DNA of 64,000 nucleotides from Actinernus sp. WN-2022 (GCA_030867875.1 JAOWCC010000655.1:11678269-11742268); one strand, 5' to 3'; positions 23,035 to 32,676 are shown, counted from the first letter of the stretch. The notes: generated by a model from the sequence alone, not told the origin. Program-made: numbers and translations.

Positions 23035-23102
23035 ATTTAGCACGGAGCCTCGTATTGAAACCTTTGTGCGTGACAAGTAAAGCATATCGCGGAAGTGGGC
23101 TA
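23035..23102 (+). repeat. Arm of the GCATATCGCGGAA repeat family
   Basis: The segment from TTTAGCACGGAGCCTCGTAT to AGTGGGCTATTA matches the right arm of the foldback at 50831-51008. Only one arm is present here, so it is a partial copy. Confidence 0.5.
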
Positions 23103-23222
23103 TTAGGTTATATGTTGAAATGTTTGGGGAACATGCTTAGTGCTTACAAAACCGATCTACATAACTTAGCATATAAACTATACTCGAGGTTTCTAACAAA
23201 AGTGAAGTGCTGCAAGCAGTAG

Positions 23223-23526
23223 AGTACCGTAAAGATTCGATTAAGCGCCCTCCTTCAAATAAGCACCTCTCGAATAAGCGCCCCCCTTCCACTGCGTTTT
23301 CTGAAATAAGTGCCCCCATCTCTCGATATAAGAAATGCGTGTTATCGGTACAAAGTCAACTTTTATTTATCACATTCGGACACATTACATGTTACAATTC
23401 TTGTTAGGATCTTAATAAAAGTTATGTTTTTTTATTGACTCGGATTGCAGCGTTTTTTCAAAAAATGAAATAAGCGCCCCCTCCCGAATAAGCGCCCCCT
23501 CTCGAATAAGCCGGTATTTTGGTACT
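23223..23526. mobile_element. 'GAATAAGCGCCCC' family, copy 3 (304 bp)
   Basis: The ends AGTACC and GGTACT are inverted, and TACCGTAAAG faces CCGGTATTTTGGTA. Both ends carry clusters of GAATAAGCGCCCCC. It is probably a non-autonomous DNA transposon; it is the best-bounded of the three copies in the window. Confidence 0.6.
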
Positions 23527-24021
23527 CCTAAGTGTCACGTGGGTAAATAAGCCATTTACATTTACTGTGACGCTATAGTGGCTGTCTCCCAATTCATTAA
23601 TATTTTTTCCCTGACACAGTCACAAATAATGTACATGATTGCTACAGTCTCTGTAAAGTACTCACTTGCTACATAATTATTTCCTTCCCAACTTATGTGA
23701 AATCTTGCTCTAAACAATAGACCTCTTCCAAACTATTTCCCGGTCTTTCCAAAATATTTTATTTGACTCACATTTCACTCCTAAATTGCTATTCCTTAAA
23801 TGGGTTAATCCTTCTCTCTGCAAAATAGCCAAGAAAGCAAGCCTCACAGAAGACGCTTTTCCAGATTCGTAAAATTTGACACTTTTGTTAGTGGTTCAAA
23901 CTGACAAAACACAAGTTCAATATAAAAGTGCTGTTTTATTAGCAAAGAAAATTCAACTTTTACAAAAATGCACTTCTTCATGTAATCTCCGGCTGATATT
24001 TTTACCAACCATAAGAAGAAT

Positions 24022-24448
24022 TTTAAGCTATGCCGTGGATCTCAAATCTCGAAATTTTTTTAGATTCGTGTGACTCGATATATTACAAATTGACCATTTT
24101 AAACTATACCGTGAACCTTAAATCTCTAAATTTTGAGATTCGGGTGAGTCAATCTCTTACAAATTGACCATTTTAAGCTATACCGTGGATCTCAAATCTC
24201 AATTTTTATTTAGATTCAGGTGACTCGATATGTTACTAATTGACCATTTTAAGCTATACCGTGAACCTTAAATCTCTAAATTTTGAGATTCGGGTGAGTC
24301 AATCTCTTACAAATTGACCATTTTAAGCTATACCGTGGATCTCAAATCTCAAAACGTTTGAGATTCGGGTGACTCGATATGTTACAAATTGACCATTTTA
24401 AGCTATACGGTGGATCTCAAATCTCACATTTTTGAGATTCGGGTGACT
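24022..24448 (+). repeat. 75-bp satellite array, about six units
   Basis: GATTCGGGTGACTC recurs at about 24063, 24137, 24213, 24287, 24362 and 24436, a period of 74-76 bases. Units contain TTGACCATTTTAAGCTATAC, then GTGGATCTCAAATCTC. The reverse complement of the same array is at 48950-49402. Confidence 0.85.
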
Positions 24449-24650
24449 CCAGTGGCGTAGGGAAGGGAGCGGGGGGGTGAGGGGGGTAGTAGACCGCACC
24501 ATCTGCTCAGTCCCAGAAGAGAGATTGACAGAAGTTATCAATGAAAATGTCCCAGGATTCATTACTTTGCCCTCCCCTTGAATGAAAATTTTCCAGAATT
24601 CATCATTTTGCCCCGCCCCCTAATTTTTAGGACCTCCCTACGCACCTGGG
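24449..24650. mobile_element. Small G/C-run element inside the satellite
   Basis: AGTGGCGTAGGGAAGG on the left and CCTCCCTACGCAC on the right are inverted. Between them are GGGGG and CCCC runs and a CAGAAGAGAGATTGACAGAAG segment related to sequence at about 16470. The satellite-like GGGTGACTC resumes right after it, so it interrupts a unit. Confidence 0.5.
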
Positions 24651-25216
24651 TGACTCAATCTGTTACAGATTGACACTTTTAAGGTAAGCCTATCGATCTT
24701 GAAGCTTTTTTTTTACATTCGGGTGACTACTTAGAAAGTGATAATTCTAGCTGTTACGGCGGATTACTTGAAATCCGCTCAATATTTTTGAGATTCTTTA
24801 GCTAAACAAATTAACCGTTTTAAGCTGCACCTGTGAACTTCAAATTTTCTGTGTAAGACGGTGATTATTTTACATGGACTGCAGCGTAAATGACTATTCG
24901 AAAGCTTTGCATGTCAGCTTGCTTTCATATTCTCCTACTTCTCTGCTTTACATATAATAATACAGCAACAATTCAAGCTTTCTGAAAAGAGAATATATAC
25001 GTTAATAATAGGCATTTAATCAAAAGAAAGACGACAGAAACTGCGGTATGCACGTCAACTGTACATATACTCAAGATTCCGTGGGTTATCAATTCTGTAG
25101 TGTTCTTCTTGTACCATACACTGAGGTAACGAAAGCATTGACGTGAAACACCTCCCTACCCTATGCAATTACGTGTATGTGATTTGCCTGGACAATATAC
25201 ATTTCCGATGATTAAA

Positions 25217-25812
25217 GCACAGGCCGCCCAAGTTCTGATTATTGTATATTGAAGCAGTGAATTACAAGGTTGTATGGGAGTTCTTCCGATAACTCGGAAT
25301 AATAACGTAAATTTAGTTACAGATCTTCTGTAATACAAAGTAAATAAAGGAAGAAGGCTTAGAGTGATTTTACTTGACCGGTGAAACAGAAATTATTAGT
25401 TAGTGTGTAATACCAAGACAAACACAAAAGAGAACAAAAGAGTGTAATAGTGTGTAATACACTAGAATCTATTTCACGGGTAAGTAAAATCACTCTACTT
25501 GAAGTTGTTTTGTCTTCCTATTTGTGTTCAGTTCGCTATACAACGGTGTTTTTATGGAAGTCTTGAGGCATAAGCCCTCTAATCTAGTTAGAGGGGTGAA
25601 TCGCTTAATTATGACTCAAGGCTTCCATAAAACACCGGTTCTAGCGAACTAAACACAAATAGGACGACAAAACAACTTCAAGAAGCATTCTTCCTTTATT
25701 TGCCTTGTATTACAGAAGATCTCTAACTAAATTACGTTATTATTCCGAGTTATCGGACGAACTCCCATACAAACCTTATAGCTCACTGCTTCGATATACA
25801 ATAGTCTGTGCT
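25217..25812. mobile_element. About 600-bp palindromic foldback
   Basis: The left arm (25217-25360 and 25496-25583) is the reverse complement of the right arm (about 25600-25812). Landmarks are GATTATTGTATATTGAAGCA facing TGCTTCGATATACAATAGTC, and TTTTGTCTTCCTATTTGTGT facing ACACAAATAGGACGACAAAA. The left arm is split by a 134-bp element (25362-25495) absent from the right arm. No coding content. Confidence 0.75.
25362..25495. mobile_element. 134-bp MITE with TA target duplication
   Basis: The ends GAGTGATTTTACTTG and AAGTAAAATCACTC are inverted and flanked by TA on both sides (25360-25361 and 25496-25497). The uninterrupted right arm of the host foldback shows the empty site. TA duplication points to a Tc1/mariner-type transposase. 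Confidence 0.75.
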
Positions 25813-25907
25813 TCAACGGTACAAGCGGTTCCTTTCATATGAGCATAAACGAGAACACGCCGGTTTAGTTAATTTACTGTATTTCCATTCTTTCACCGTG
25901 AACCTTA

Positions 25908-25982
25908 AAAACGCAGACTAGTAAAACGCGGACTATTAAAACGCGGACTAGTGAAACGCGAACTAGTAAAACGCGGACTAGT
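25908..25982 (+). repeat. 15-bp direct repeat, five units
   Basis: AAAACGCGGACTAGT and close variants are repeated five times without spacers, about 0.6 kb left of the viral-type gene cluster. The shape is iteron-like, but no replication function is shown. Confidence 0.8.
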
Positions 25983-26104
25983 AAATGGACTTAAAATAAA
26001 GCAATAATTCACGCATTATCCTAATAATGCTAATGTTTCTCTTTATTTAAGTAAATGTTTTGCCGGGTTGATCATCCTTGATTGTAAATGAGGCTCTCCC
26101 AGGG

Positions 26105-26290
26105 GTTTCGGGGAACAAGGCAACATGCCAAAAAATCCGTTGGGAACAGAAAACAAACTAAAAATATATTGGGGAACAAGGGAACATGAATAGAGGTTTT
26201 AGGGAACAAGGGAACAATTTCCATTTTTCTAAATGGAATAAATTGACTGTTTCCCTGGAAAAATGTTTGGGAACAAGGGAACAAAAGGTA
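26105..26290. repeat. GGGAACAAGGGAACA repeat cluster
   Basis: Several copies of GGGGAACAAGGGAACATG and variants are scattered over about 190 bp, just left of the viral-type cluster. They produce chance ORFs on both strands (for example 26158-26520), which are not called. Confidence 0.6.
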
Positions 26291-26584
26291 ATTTTCGTTG
26301 CTGGTATCGTGCAATTAGTGAAAACCTTACCGACGTTGGTTTGGACCCTAGAGGTTAAAACCCCAATCCGGTTCAGCAGAAATCTCTGTGCACTACTGGG
26401 TGTCAAAGGTAATGAACATGGTATAGATGATATGACAATCCCAGTGTGTTTTGTGCACGGTAGCGGTTGAAAAAAGCTAACAGACATATAACAAAGAAGG
26501 TCCCTGAGTTTCCTAACCATTCCACTCTATTAACTATGTATTTATCAATGTTTAACGTCAGAATGAGGCTAATCCTGATATTAA

Positions 26585-28087
26585 AGATATCAACTATATG
26601 TATATATTATACTTGCGATAGCTTCAATATGTCTTATATGGCAAGAGTTCAAGAAGAAATATCCACACGCTGACTACTCTAAATTTAGAACTCAATCCTC
26701 CGAGTTCAATGGGGAGAGCAATTCGTACGTCATATTCGTAGACAAAGGTCAAGAACGTATAGGCATAGCATATGGTTTATCGGGCTACGAGAACAAGGCC
26801 GGCGTACAAAAACGCATTGATGCAGCATTAGGTGTGGAAGAACCCCAAGAATTCCCACCACCCTTCAGAAGAACTGATTTTAAGTATCCAGTTCCAGCTG
26901 TTCCCTGGGGGAGCACCGCCAAAGACATAGACCCTATCATACGAACTTTGAAGATCTACGTAGCAAAGGATCAGTACTTCATATTGAAACCGCGAGATAT
27001 CTTTAAAGAGCTGGGCTTTGATTTTCCTACCGACACCATCGACGACGAAGACAAAGACAAACAAGCACAAGAATGGTTAGATGCTCTACCGATGAGGCAT
27101 TGGCAACAACAGCTATGCTTTGCCATTTGGTGCGCGACTGCAGGCTGTGGAGTGTCATTCGATGATCATCTTTCAGATGACGCACCAATCATTGACAACA
27201 TTCGTAGCTTTTATCGCTTTCATGTATACTTCACAACCAGGAGAGTACTGTATGAATTGGAAATCAAACTTCCAGACGACTCTATGTTTAATAAGAACAA
27301 TAACACTCCATGGAATGTAGTTGCATATAACATGCTCAGGAAAGAGTTCGGAGTCGATAAAGTTAACTTCGCCTTACGCCGAGCAAGCGATACTGATAAG
27401 ACGTGGGGGTTCGACACCAATGGGCCACTTGATATTCCGGTGCGGTTCTATCGCAATGATATGGCGAAGAAGCAGCACAATTGGTTCGTTCCACAGAAGG
27501 GAAAGGGATTGACAAAGGCTGGGCTAGCCAGAATCAACTTGTCTATAATGGCTTACGTGTATTGTGTCCTAGAACCCCAGGCTACCAACCGCCTCCCAAT
27601 CGTAAGGAAGGCAGCCACAGCCATCAACGTTCAAAATGCCTGCGGTGAAAAGTTGAAAGCTATCATCCGTGAATCGAATCTCCATAGTCTATTGAGATAT
27701 CAAGATGCTCTTCAGAAAACGAAGGTTCGTCTCGACCTAGCGGTTGCCAAGTGGTGTCTGTTAATACCTAGTCGTATGATTATCAACACTGAGATTATAA
27801 ATGGTTATAACAATAAGCTGCAAATTGCAAGTGCGTCAGGCATCTACTTCGGAATAAACTATCATATCAACCTCGATAAAGTAACCCCCTCTATGGAAGG
27901 ACCCCTCTCGAAGAAACAATTACCACACAGTGCAAAGCAACAAGTTCCATCTTCCACACGTAGCAAAAAAGCCCCCCATAGTACCACTGCAGTAGAGAAC
28001 TCACCAAAACCTACTCCACAACACGAGATGAATCTAGCAGTGGTTTCTATTACTGCAGCTGGAACCGCATGGTTGTTGTTTCGCTAA
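26585..28087 (+). CDS. Viral-type ORF A, large protein with N- and C-terminal hydrophobic segments
   Basis: The open frame covers 500 codons from just after a stop at 26582 to TAA at 28085-28087. There is no ATG before 26834. A hydrophobic helix (YVYIILAIASICLIW) lies near the start of the open frame, so the true start is probably upstream in another frame (an ATG-led frame at 26548-26563 is one base off). The middle is a folded, aromatic-rich domain (ALPMRHWQQQLCFAIWCATA, YRFHVYFTTRRVLYEL). A proline/serine/lysine linker follows, then a C-terminal hydrophobic end (VVSITAAGTAWLLFR). Its stop overlaps that of ORF B on the other strand. The function is unknown; a virion membrane or minor structural protein is a guess from position. 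Confidence 0.6.
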   Translation, partial: RYQLYVYIILAIASICLIWQEFKKKYPHADYSKFRTQSSEFNGESNSYVIFVDKGQERIGIAYGLSGYENKAGVQKRIDAALGVEEPQEFPPPFRRTDFKYPVPAVPWGSTAKDIDPIIRTLKIYVAKDQYFILKPRDIFKELGFDFPTDTIDDEDKDKQAQEWLDALPMRHWQQQLCFAIWCATAGCGVSFDDHLSDDAPIIDNIRSFYRFHVYFTTRRVLYELEIKLPDDSMFNKNNNTPWNVVAYNMLRKEFGVDKVNFALRRASDTDKTWGFDTNGPLDIPVRFYRNDMAKKQHNWFVPQKGKGLTKAGLARINLSIMAYVYCVLEPQATNRLPIVRKAATAINVQNACGEKLKAIIRESNLHSLLRYQDALQKTKVRLDLAVAKWCLLIPSRMIINTEIINGYNNKLQIASASGIYFGINYHINLDKVTPSMEGPLSKKQLPHSAKQQVPSSTRSKKAPHSTTAVENSPKPTPQHEMNLAVVSITAAGTAWLLFR

Positions 28088-29199
28088 CGTTGTTTGTATT
28101 GCTCTATTACGAACACAACTACAGCCACGATTAATAACCAAGCATTATTTGCTAGGAATCCCACGACGTCACCAGCCATACTAAATATGAAGCCTGCAAT
28201 TGGTCCAATCATCGTAGGTAGAATCTTCCCCAGCTTTTTTCCTATTGCTTTTAACGCTTTGGCAACATCTTTGGCAGCATCTTTTGCAATGTCAGCCAAG
28301 CCCTTTGGCAGAGCGGGAATGACCTTCGACAGATTGGAAACTATTACACCAATCACGGTACCCACTACAGCCAGTACGCTAGTTATACCAACCCCGTACT
28401 TCTTGAAAATCGCTTTGACCCTATCGCGAAGGGGCATACGTTCTTGTAGGGCTTCTTCTCTGCTTTCTAGTAATTCTATTTTGTTACGGATGGTGGTTAT
28501 CTCGTTCTTAGCTGCTTCTTTCTGAGGCTCGGTCGATGTAGGGGCATTGAGTATACCTTCTTCTAGCTTGAGATGCTCATCAAATTTTTGCTTAGCCAGG
28601 ATGACTTCCTGTACTACCTCTTCGTTCGTAGGCCCTAGAGCTCTTTTGAGGTCCTTACCCATCCTTTTATATCTACCACCCTTCATAGTGGTTAAAGGGA
28701 TAGGTTTCTCTTCGCTTTCGAACGCGTAGAGGTAGGTTCTACCTTCGGAGATGGTTGCTATCTCAAGTACGCCCCGAATCCCTACATCCTCATAGTATTC
28801 CCAGACGGTCTCGAACATCATCTGTTTTGCACCTTCTGACAAGTCTTGTCTGAAGAGTACATTTCGAGAACTAAATTTTGGAGGAACTTTCGAAGCGAGG
28901 ATTTTTTCCAAGAGGACATCATTCGAATCTTTCGAAGCGAGGATTTCCTCTAAAATGTCATCGTCATTCGAAAACGAGGTTTCCTGAGTCTTTGGCCCAG
29001 CACCTTTTTTGTTATAGTCATGTAGGGTTTTCATTTGGATATGCTCATCTGGATTCGTACTTGAGACATCTGGGAAAATTGAGCTCCATTCATCCATGTC
29101 AAGAGTATCATCATCCGCATAGTCATAGTCTTCACCTGCTTCACCTGCTTCAGCTCCACCAGGACTTTCCTCAGTTGGGTCAACCTCGACATCACCCAT
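28084..29199 (-). CDS. Viral-type ORF B, acidic/coiled-coil/membrane protein
   Basis: The chosen start is ATG at 29199 (MGDVEVDPTEE), giving 371 residues; the frame is open further upstream, but that part overlaps the capsid gene. The N-terminus is very acidic (YDYADDDTLDMDEW). A coiled coil lies around 205-265. Near 269-290 is a hydrophobic segment (VLAVVGTVIGVIVSNL), then an alanine/lysine-rich amphipathic stretch (291-329), then a hydrophobic C-terminus (330-366) ending EQYKQR. It runs convergent with ORF A (stops overlap by 3-4 bases) and divergent from the capsid gene, 34 bases apart. It is probably a virion-membrane or membrane-remodelling protein; that is inference only. Confidence 0.6.
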   Translation of the reverse strand: MGDVEVDPTEESPGGAEAGEAGEDYDYADDDTLDMDEWSSIFPDVSSTNPDEHIQMKTLHDYNKKGAGPKTQETSFSNDDDILEEILASKDSNDVLLEKILASKVPPKFSSRNVLFRQDLSEGAKQMMFETVWEYYEDVGIRGVLEIATISEGRTYLYAFESEEKPIPLTTMKGGRYKRMGKDLKRALGPTNEEVVQEVILAKQKFDEHLKLEEGILNAPTSTEPQKEAAKNEITTIRNKIELLESREEALQERMPLRDRVKAIFKKYGVGITSVLAVVGTVIGVIVSNLSKVIPALPKGLADIAKDAAKDVAKALKAIGKKLGKILPTMIGPIAGFIFSMAGDVVGFLANNAWLLIVAVVVFVIEQYKQR

Positions 29200-29233
29200 A
29201 TTGAACTTAACTATATATCTTGCTATATTCAAT
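29200..29233. promoter_or_regulatory. 34-bp divergent start region
   Basis: This gap separates the ATG of ORF B (minus, 29199) from the chosen ATG of the capsid gene (plus, 29234). It contains a TATATAT run at 29212-29218. It probably serves both directions as 5' UTR or core promoter, although the element's transcription start sites are unknown. Confidence 0.35.
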
Positions 29234-30467
29234 ATGATATCGTCGAAGCTAGTTCCCGAACGAGCACGAAGATACCCTCGAGCACTAAAAGTTCCACGAA
29301 CCCTATATAGGAAAACTTTCACCCCATCATCTGCCAACCCAGGAGAGACACTATGTGGAAGTACCAACACTAGGAGAAAACATCGTACTAGTACCTGGTA
29401 GCTTAGCACTATTGGGTGACATTGCATTGTCTGGTGGACATGCCAACAATCGTGTTGTAGCCAATGTCGGACGCTGCTTGGTAGTACATCGAGTTTGCAA
29501 AATGGGTGCTGAAATAGTAGAAGACACTGCTCGGTCAGATCTCCTACAGACATATTCCGATATATACCTATCTACAAAGGAGAGAGAAGCTAGAACACAA
29601 CAAGGTATCCAATCAGATAATACAAACAAGCTACGCTCAAAGGCTGGTGATGCAAGCACTTCGGATACTGGAGAAAACGCGCTCCTAGTTGCATATGGTT
29701 CTAAATATAGAATTCCGTTGGATGTTGATATTATGACACAACATGGAGTTCTGTATCCCCACGCCCTACAAGACACTATTTTATTCGAGTTGACTTTAGC
29801 ACCCGCTGTTGACATAGTGGTTGGATCAGACTCCACAAAGATAGGTACGTACAAGCTTAACAACATACAGTTAGAATATGAAGCAATCAAAAATGAAACT
29901 CTAGCTAGGCAAGCACTTAACGCATACGAAACAGGTACTGCTTTCCTATACAACCACGCTGTTCACTTCAAGACCGTACCTATCGCCAAGGCATCAGATA
30001 CTTTGATATCTCAGAACATCAATGTTCCACGACGATCCTTTGCTGGGCTACTTCTACTATTCGTGGATCCACATACCGCCGGTACGCGGGATAGCGAAGC
30101 ATTCTCAAATCCTGGTATTTCGAAGATAGAGGTAGATGTCAACGGGGTTCCAAACAGATTCTTTCCAGGAGGTATGCTACCACCAGATTTCTGGGAGGCT
30201 GCAAAAGGATGGTTTGCCACATCGACTACTTCTATGACTCCTACCAAATTTCACAACAACAGATTCGCCATTCTAGTTGATTGTCGCACAGCAAAAGATT
30301 CCGCTGTTCATGGTGATGGTATGGCTCAAACAGGTGGTGGAAAAGACATCGACATTCGTATACATAGGCCCGCAAACGGTAGTGGAAACGTAAACATGCA
30401 TATCTACGTCCTTGCAGATGCTCAGCTCACGATATTGAACGGAGCACTACAGAATATAACATACTAA
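29234..30467 (+). CDS. Probable double jelly-roll major capsid protein (frameshifted)
   Basis: The main frame is open from 29289 to TAA (30465-30467) and gives about 370 residues from the GTG at 29355, with no ATG before residue 50. A second frame starts with ATG at 29234 and is clearly protein-like until about 29345-29355, where it must shift by one base to join the main frame. The main part is beta-rich (VLVPGSLALLGDIALSGGHA; FLYNHAVHFK; RFAILVDCR; NMHIYVLADAQLTIL), as expected of a capsid fold. It lies immediately before the packaging ATPase, the usual bamfordvirus order. At roughly 410 residues it is short for this class. The capsid assignment rests on family impression and context, not a search. 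Confidence 0.55.
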
Positions 30468-31087
30468 TGGATTCCCTGGTAGAACACATCCCATTCAACG
30501 CACTCATAGTAGGTCCAACAAACTGCGGAAAAACGGCATTTCTCATAGAGCAGCTTCGTGGAGCATTTCGTGGTAAGTTTGCCTATATAGTATTAGTATG
30601 CCCCACGTATGCCCATAACAAAACCTATCGCGGATTTGCCAATCGAGATCCACACTTCTATATCGTATCTCCACCACAGGATACTATCAATGCCGCATTG
30701 CATGTTTGTGCAACCTTTTGGGCTGGAACCAATACCCTACTGATTCTCGATGATTGTGCCGCCTCAAAAGACGTAAAAAGAAGAACCGACAAGCTCGTGG
30801 ATTTGGCATTCTCTGCTCGCCATATCGGTATTTCAGTTTGGGTGCTCTCCCAACAATTAACAAGCATATGCAAACCTTTCCGCGAAAACGTAGCTGTTGT
30901 AGTTGCCTTTCACACCGCGTCGGCTATAGATGGAAAAAGGCTATTCGAGGACTATGGAGGCTCACAAGAAGGCGGTGAGTTACAAGCAGTGCTCCGGTCC
31001 CACAAGTTCGCTCGCATATGCTTTTGTTTACGACATCCTTTTGCAGTAGTGTTAGAGCTACCCGCACCTACATCATATCATGGATGA
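30467..31087 (+). CDS. Genome-packaging ATPase (A32/FtsK-HerA type)
   Basis: 206 residues. Walker A is GPTNCGKT at 16-23, Walker B is LLILDD at 91-96, and a downstream VLSQQ at 127-131 fits the glutamine motif of FtsK-HerA packaging ATPases. The ATG overlaps the capsid stop (TAATG) and the end overlaps the next gene by 8 bases, so the genes are translationally packed without introns. In Polinton-like viruses, virophages and NCLDVs this enzyme drives DNA into capsids. The frame is intact although its neighbours are damaged. This is the best-supported gene of the cluster. Confidence 0.75.
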   Translation: MDSLVEHIPFNALIVGPTNCGKTAFLIEQLRGAFRGKFAYIVLVCPTYAHNKTYRGFANRDPHFYIVSPPQDTINAALHVCATFWAGTNTLLILDDCAASKDVKRRTDKLVDLAFSARHIGISVWVLSQQLTSICKPFRENVAVVVAFHTASAIDGKRLFEDYGGSQEGGELQAVLRSHKFARICFCLRHPFAVVLELPAPTSYHG

Positions 31088-31652
31088 TAACGAAATACTT
31101 GAGCTACTAGGTGAGGATGTAACAGGCCCACCACCCAAAACAGAGGACGCGTGTTCATCTACAATAGACAACCGGGAAACACTTTCCATTTTGGCTGCAA
31201 CAGATACCACAAAAGAATATCTAGGAAAAAAATTATCTCTAGGAGATATTTCTAGACTACCTGAAAAAGAAGTAGATAGATTGTATAGAAGATATCAGGC
31301 CGTGCTAGCTCAGCAAATAACAGGAAGCTTAGTCGATGGTGTGATGCGTCTAGCTACCCGATTAGTTGCTTACCTAGTCCCTATAGATTCTCAAGAAGCA
31401 CTTCTGCAAGACCTACAAGAAGACCATCTAGTCCGTAACGAGATAAGTGCGGCGACTGGCTTGTTATCACTTAAAGCAGGTCGCTTTGTAGCGTTAGCTA
31501 GCGTCTTGTTCCACGTATCTGGTCACATAGTTATTCCTGTTACCTCTGCTACGACACCTATTGAACCTTCACATACACCTACTATATCGAAGCAAGATGG
31601 AGGAACAAACGGATCGGATAACTGCAGATCCTCCGAAGACTTCACCGACTGA
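31080..31652 (+). CDS. Viral-type ORF, 190 aa, unknown
   Basis: ATG at 31080 overlaps the ATPase stop. The N-terminal third is acidic (DDNEILELLGEDV). A charged helical region follows (KKLSLGDISRLPEKEVDRLY), then two moderately hydrophobic stretches (DGVMRLATRLVAYLV and RFVALASVLFHVSGHIV). The C-terminal tail is threonine/serine-rich. It overlaps the start of the next gene by about 56 bases. Gene position suggests a morphogenesis or minor virion protein; no domain is recognised. Confidence 0.5.
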   Translation: MDDNEILELLGEDVTGPPPKTEDACSSTIDNRETLSILAATDTTKEYLGKKLSLGDISRLPEKEVDRLYRRYQAVLAQQITGSLVDGVMRLATRLVAYLVPIDSQEALLQDLQEDHLVRNEISAATGLLSLKAGRFVALASVLFHVSGHIVIPVTSATTPIEPSHTPTISKQDGGTNGSDNCRSSEDFTD

Positions 31653-31964
31653 GAAAAAAGAAAAAATCAAAAGCGTGTTGCTGCTGGAAAAGCATTGGCG
31701 ATAAGCAACAAACTTGCCAGGGAGGCTCAAAAGCGGGAGTTGGAGAGTGAAAAAGAATCGTCGAAAGAAACCGACGTTGGAGGAAGCTGGCCAAAAAGTG
31801 TGTCTACCAACACTACTCTAACAGCTATTGGCGTAGGTGCTGCATTGGTAGGGGCGTACTATCAATATAGAAGATACAGAGACGATACCTCTAAGGATAT
31901 TAGTACGATACGACCCGCTAGTCCAGTAGAGACTACGAAGGTAGCATTGCCGGATATGGAGTAG
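31597..31964 (+). pseudogene. Viral-type small membrane protein, frameshifted in an A-run
   Basis: ATG at 31597 opens MEEQTDRITADPPKTSPTEK, which then runs out of frame at TAA near 31700. The adjacent frame, open from 31653, reads RKNQKRVAAGKALAISNKLA and continues to TAG at 31962-31964. A one-base indel within the A-rich tract at about 31653-31667 explains both. The product would have a basic helical N-terminal half and one transmembrane helix (TLTAIGVGAALVGAYYQYRR) near the C-terminus. Sequencing error, decay or programmed slippage in the A-run are all possible. Confidence 0.5.
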
Positions 31965-32014
31965 GGTGGTACGCCATTTGAAGACTAGAACCATAGGTTA
32001 TATGTCATAGTAGG

Positions 32015-32236
32015 ATGGTAGAGAACAAATTGATGAAAGCGGTAACTGATGCTGCTATAGTTACTGGGCTTGCTACAGGCATAGGTTGGATTGCAAGAAA
32101 GGCCATTAAGGAACCTATGCTCAACGACCCTTCTGCTTCTATAGTGAATTACGTGAAGTGGACGGCCGTGTTAGCTGGTAGCATAGCTGCAAAGCAATAT
32201 CTCGAGGACAAAAAATACATACCAGCTGATTTGTAG
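32015..32236 (+). CDS. Viral-type small protein with two hydrophobic helices
   Basis: 73 residues from ATG at 32015 to TAG. Hydrophobic segments are AIVTGLATGIGWIARKA and YVKWTAVLAGSIAAKQYL, joined by a short polar loop, with a charged C-terminus (EDKKYIPADL). It follows 50 bases after the preceding gene and ends 8 bases before the next ATG. It could be a small virion-membrane or holin-like protein; function not known. Confidence 0.45.
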   Translation: MVENKLMKAVTDAAIVTGLATGIGWIARKAIKEPMLNDPSASIVNYVKWTAVLAGSIAAKQYLEDKKYIPADL

Positions 32237-32244
32237 TACGTATA

Positions 32245-32676
32245 ATGGCATTGGTAGGATTAGGAATGCTCGTTGCCTGAGCTATTTTGAATGCATCGGC
32301 ATTCATTGGTGGGAACATACTCGCTAAGATGCTTTCTGGAAAAGATAGCGAAAGAATTGCTATAGAAAGAGAGAGACACGATAAGGCAGTAGAGAAGGCC
32401 CGGGCAGCCTTAGTTGCTTTCCAGGAGAACCGCGAAATGTTGGCCGACTGGTATCGCAAACGGGCAAATAGGAAGTATGAGGATTCTAAAGGTTTCAGCG
32501 AAGACGACAAGGCTTTTGCGCTATTTGAAGCAGCACACGAGAAAATGCACGAACCCCGTTTATCCGTCTACTATCGACCCTCAAGTGATCAGAAGATGGG
32601 TGAGTTGGTCTACGTCGGAGGGGTACGCTTATTGCTGGCTATGCTGCTAGTCGCTGGCTATAGCTATGCTTTTTAA
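32245..32676 (+). pseudogene. Viral-type ORF with in-frame TGA at codon 12
   Basis: ATG at 32245 begins MALVGLGMLVA and is stopped by TGA at 32278-32280. The same frame then continues AILNASAFIGGNILAKML without a break to TAA at 32674-32676, 144 codons in all. The segments either side of the stop together form a plausible hydrophobic N-terminus. A charged coiled coil (RIAIERERHDKAVEKARAA) and a C-terminal hydrophobic helix follow. The single stop suggests decay by point mutation; readthrough cannot be excluded. Confidence 0.5.

Noticed and set aside
28094..29204. Plus-strand ORFs at 28094-28525 and 28878-29204
   Set aside because: They are antisense shadows of ORF B, whose composition (acidic, coiled coil, membrane segments) is clearly protein-like.
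26585..32676. Bacterial or free viral contamination
   Set aside because: The cluster is bounded on both sides by repeats and transposons of the same type as the rest of the window, and it carries decay lesions.
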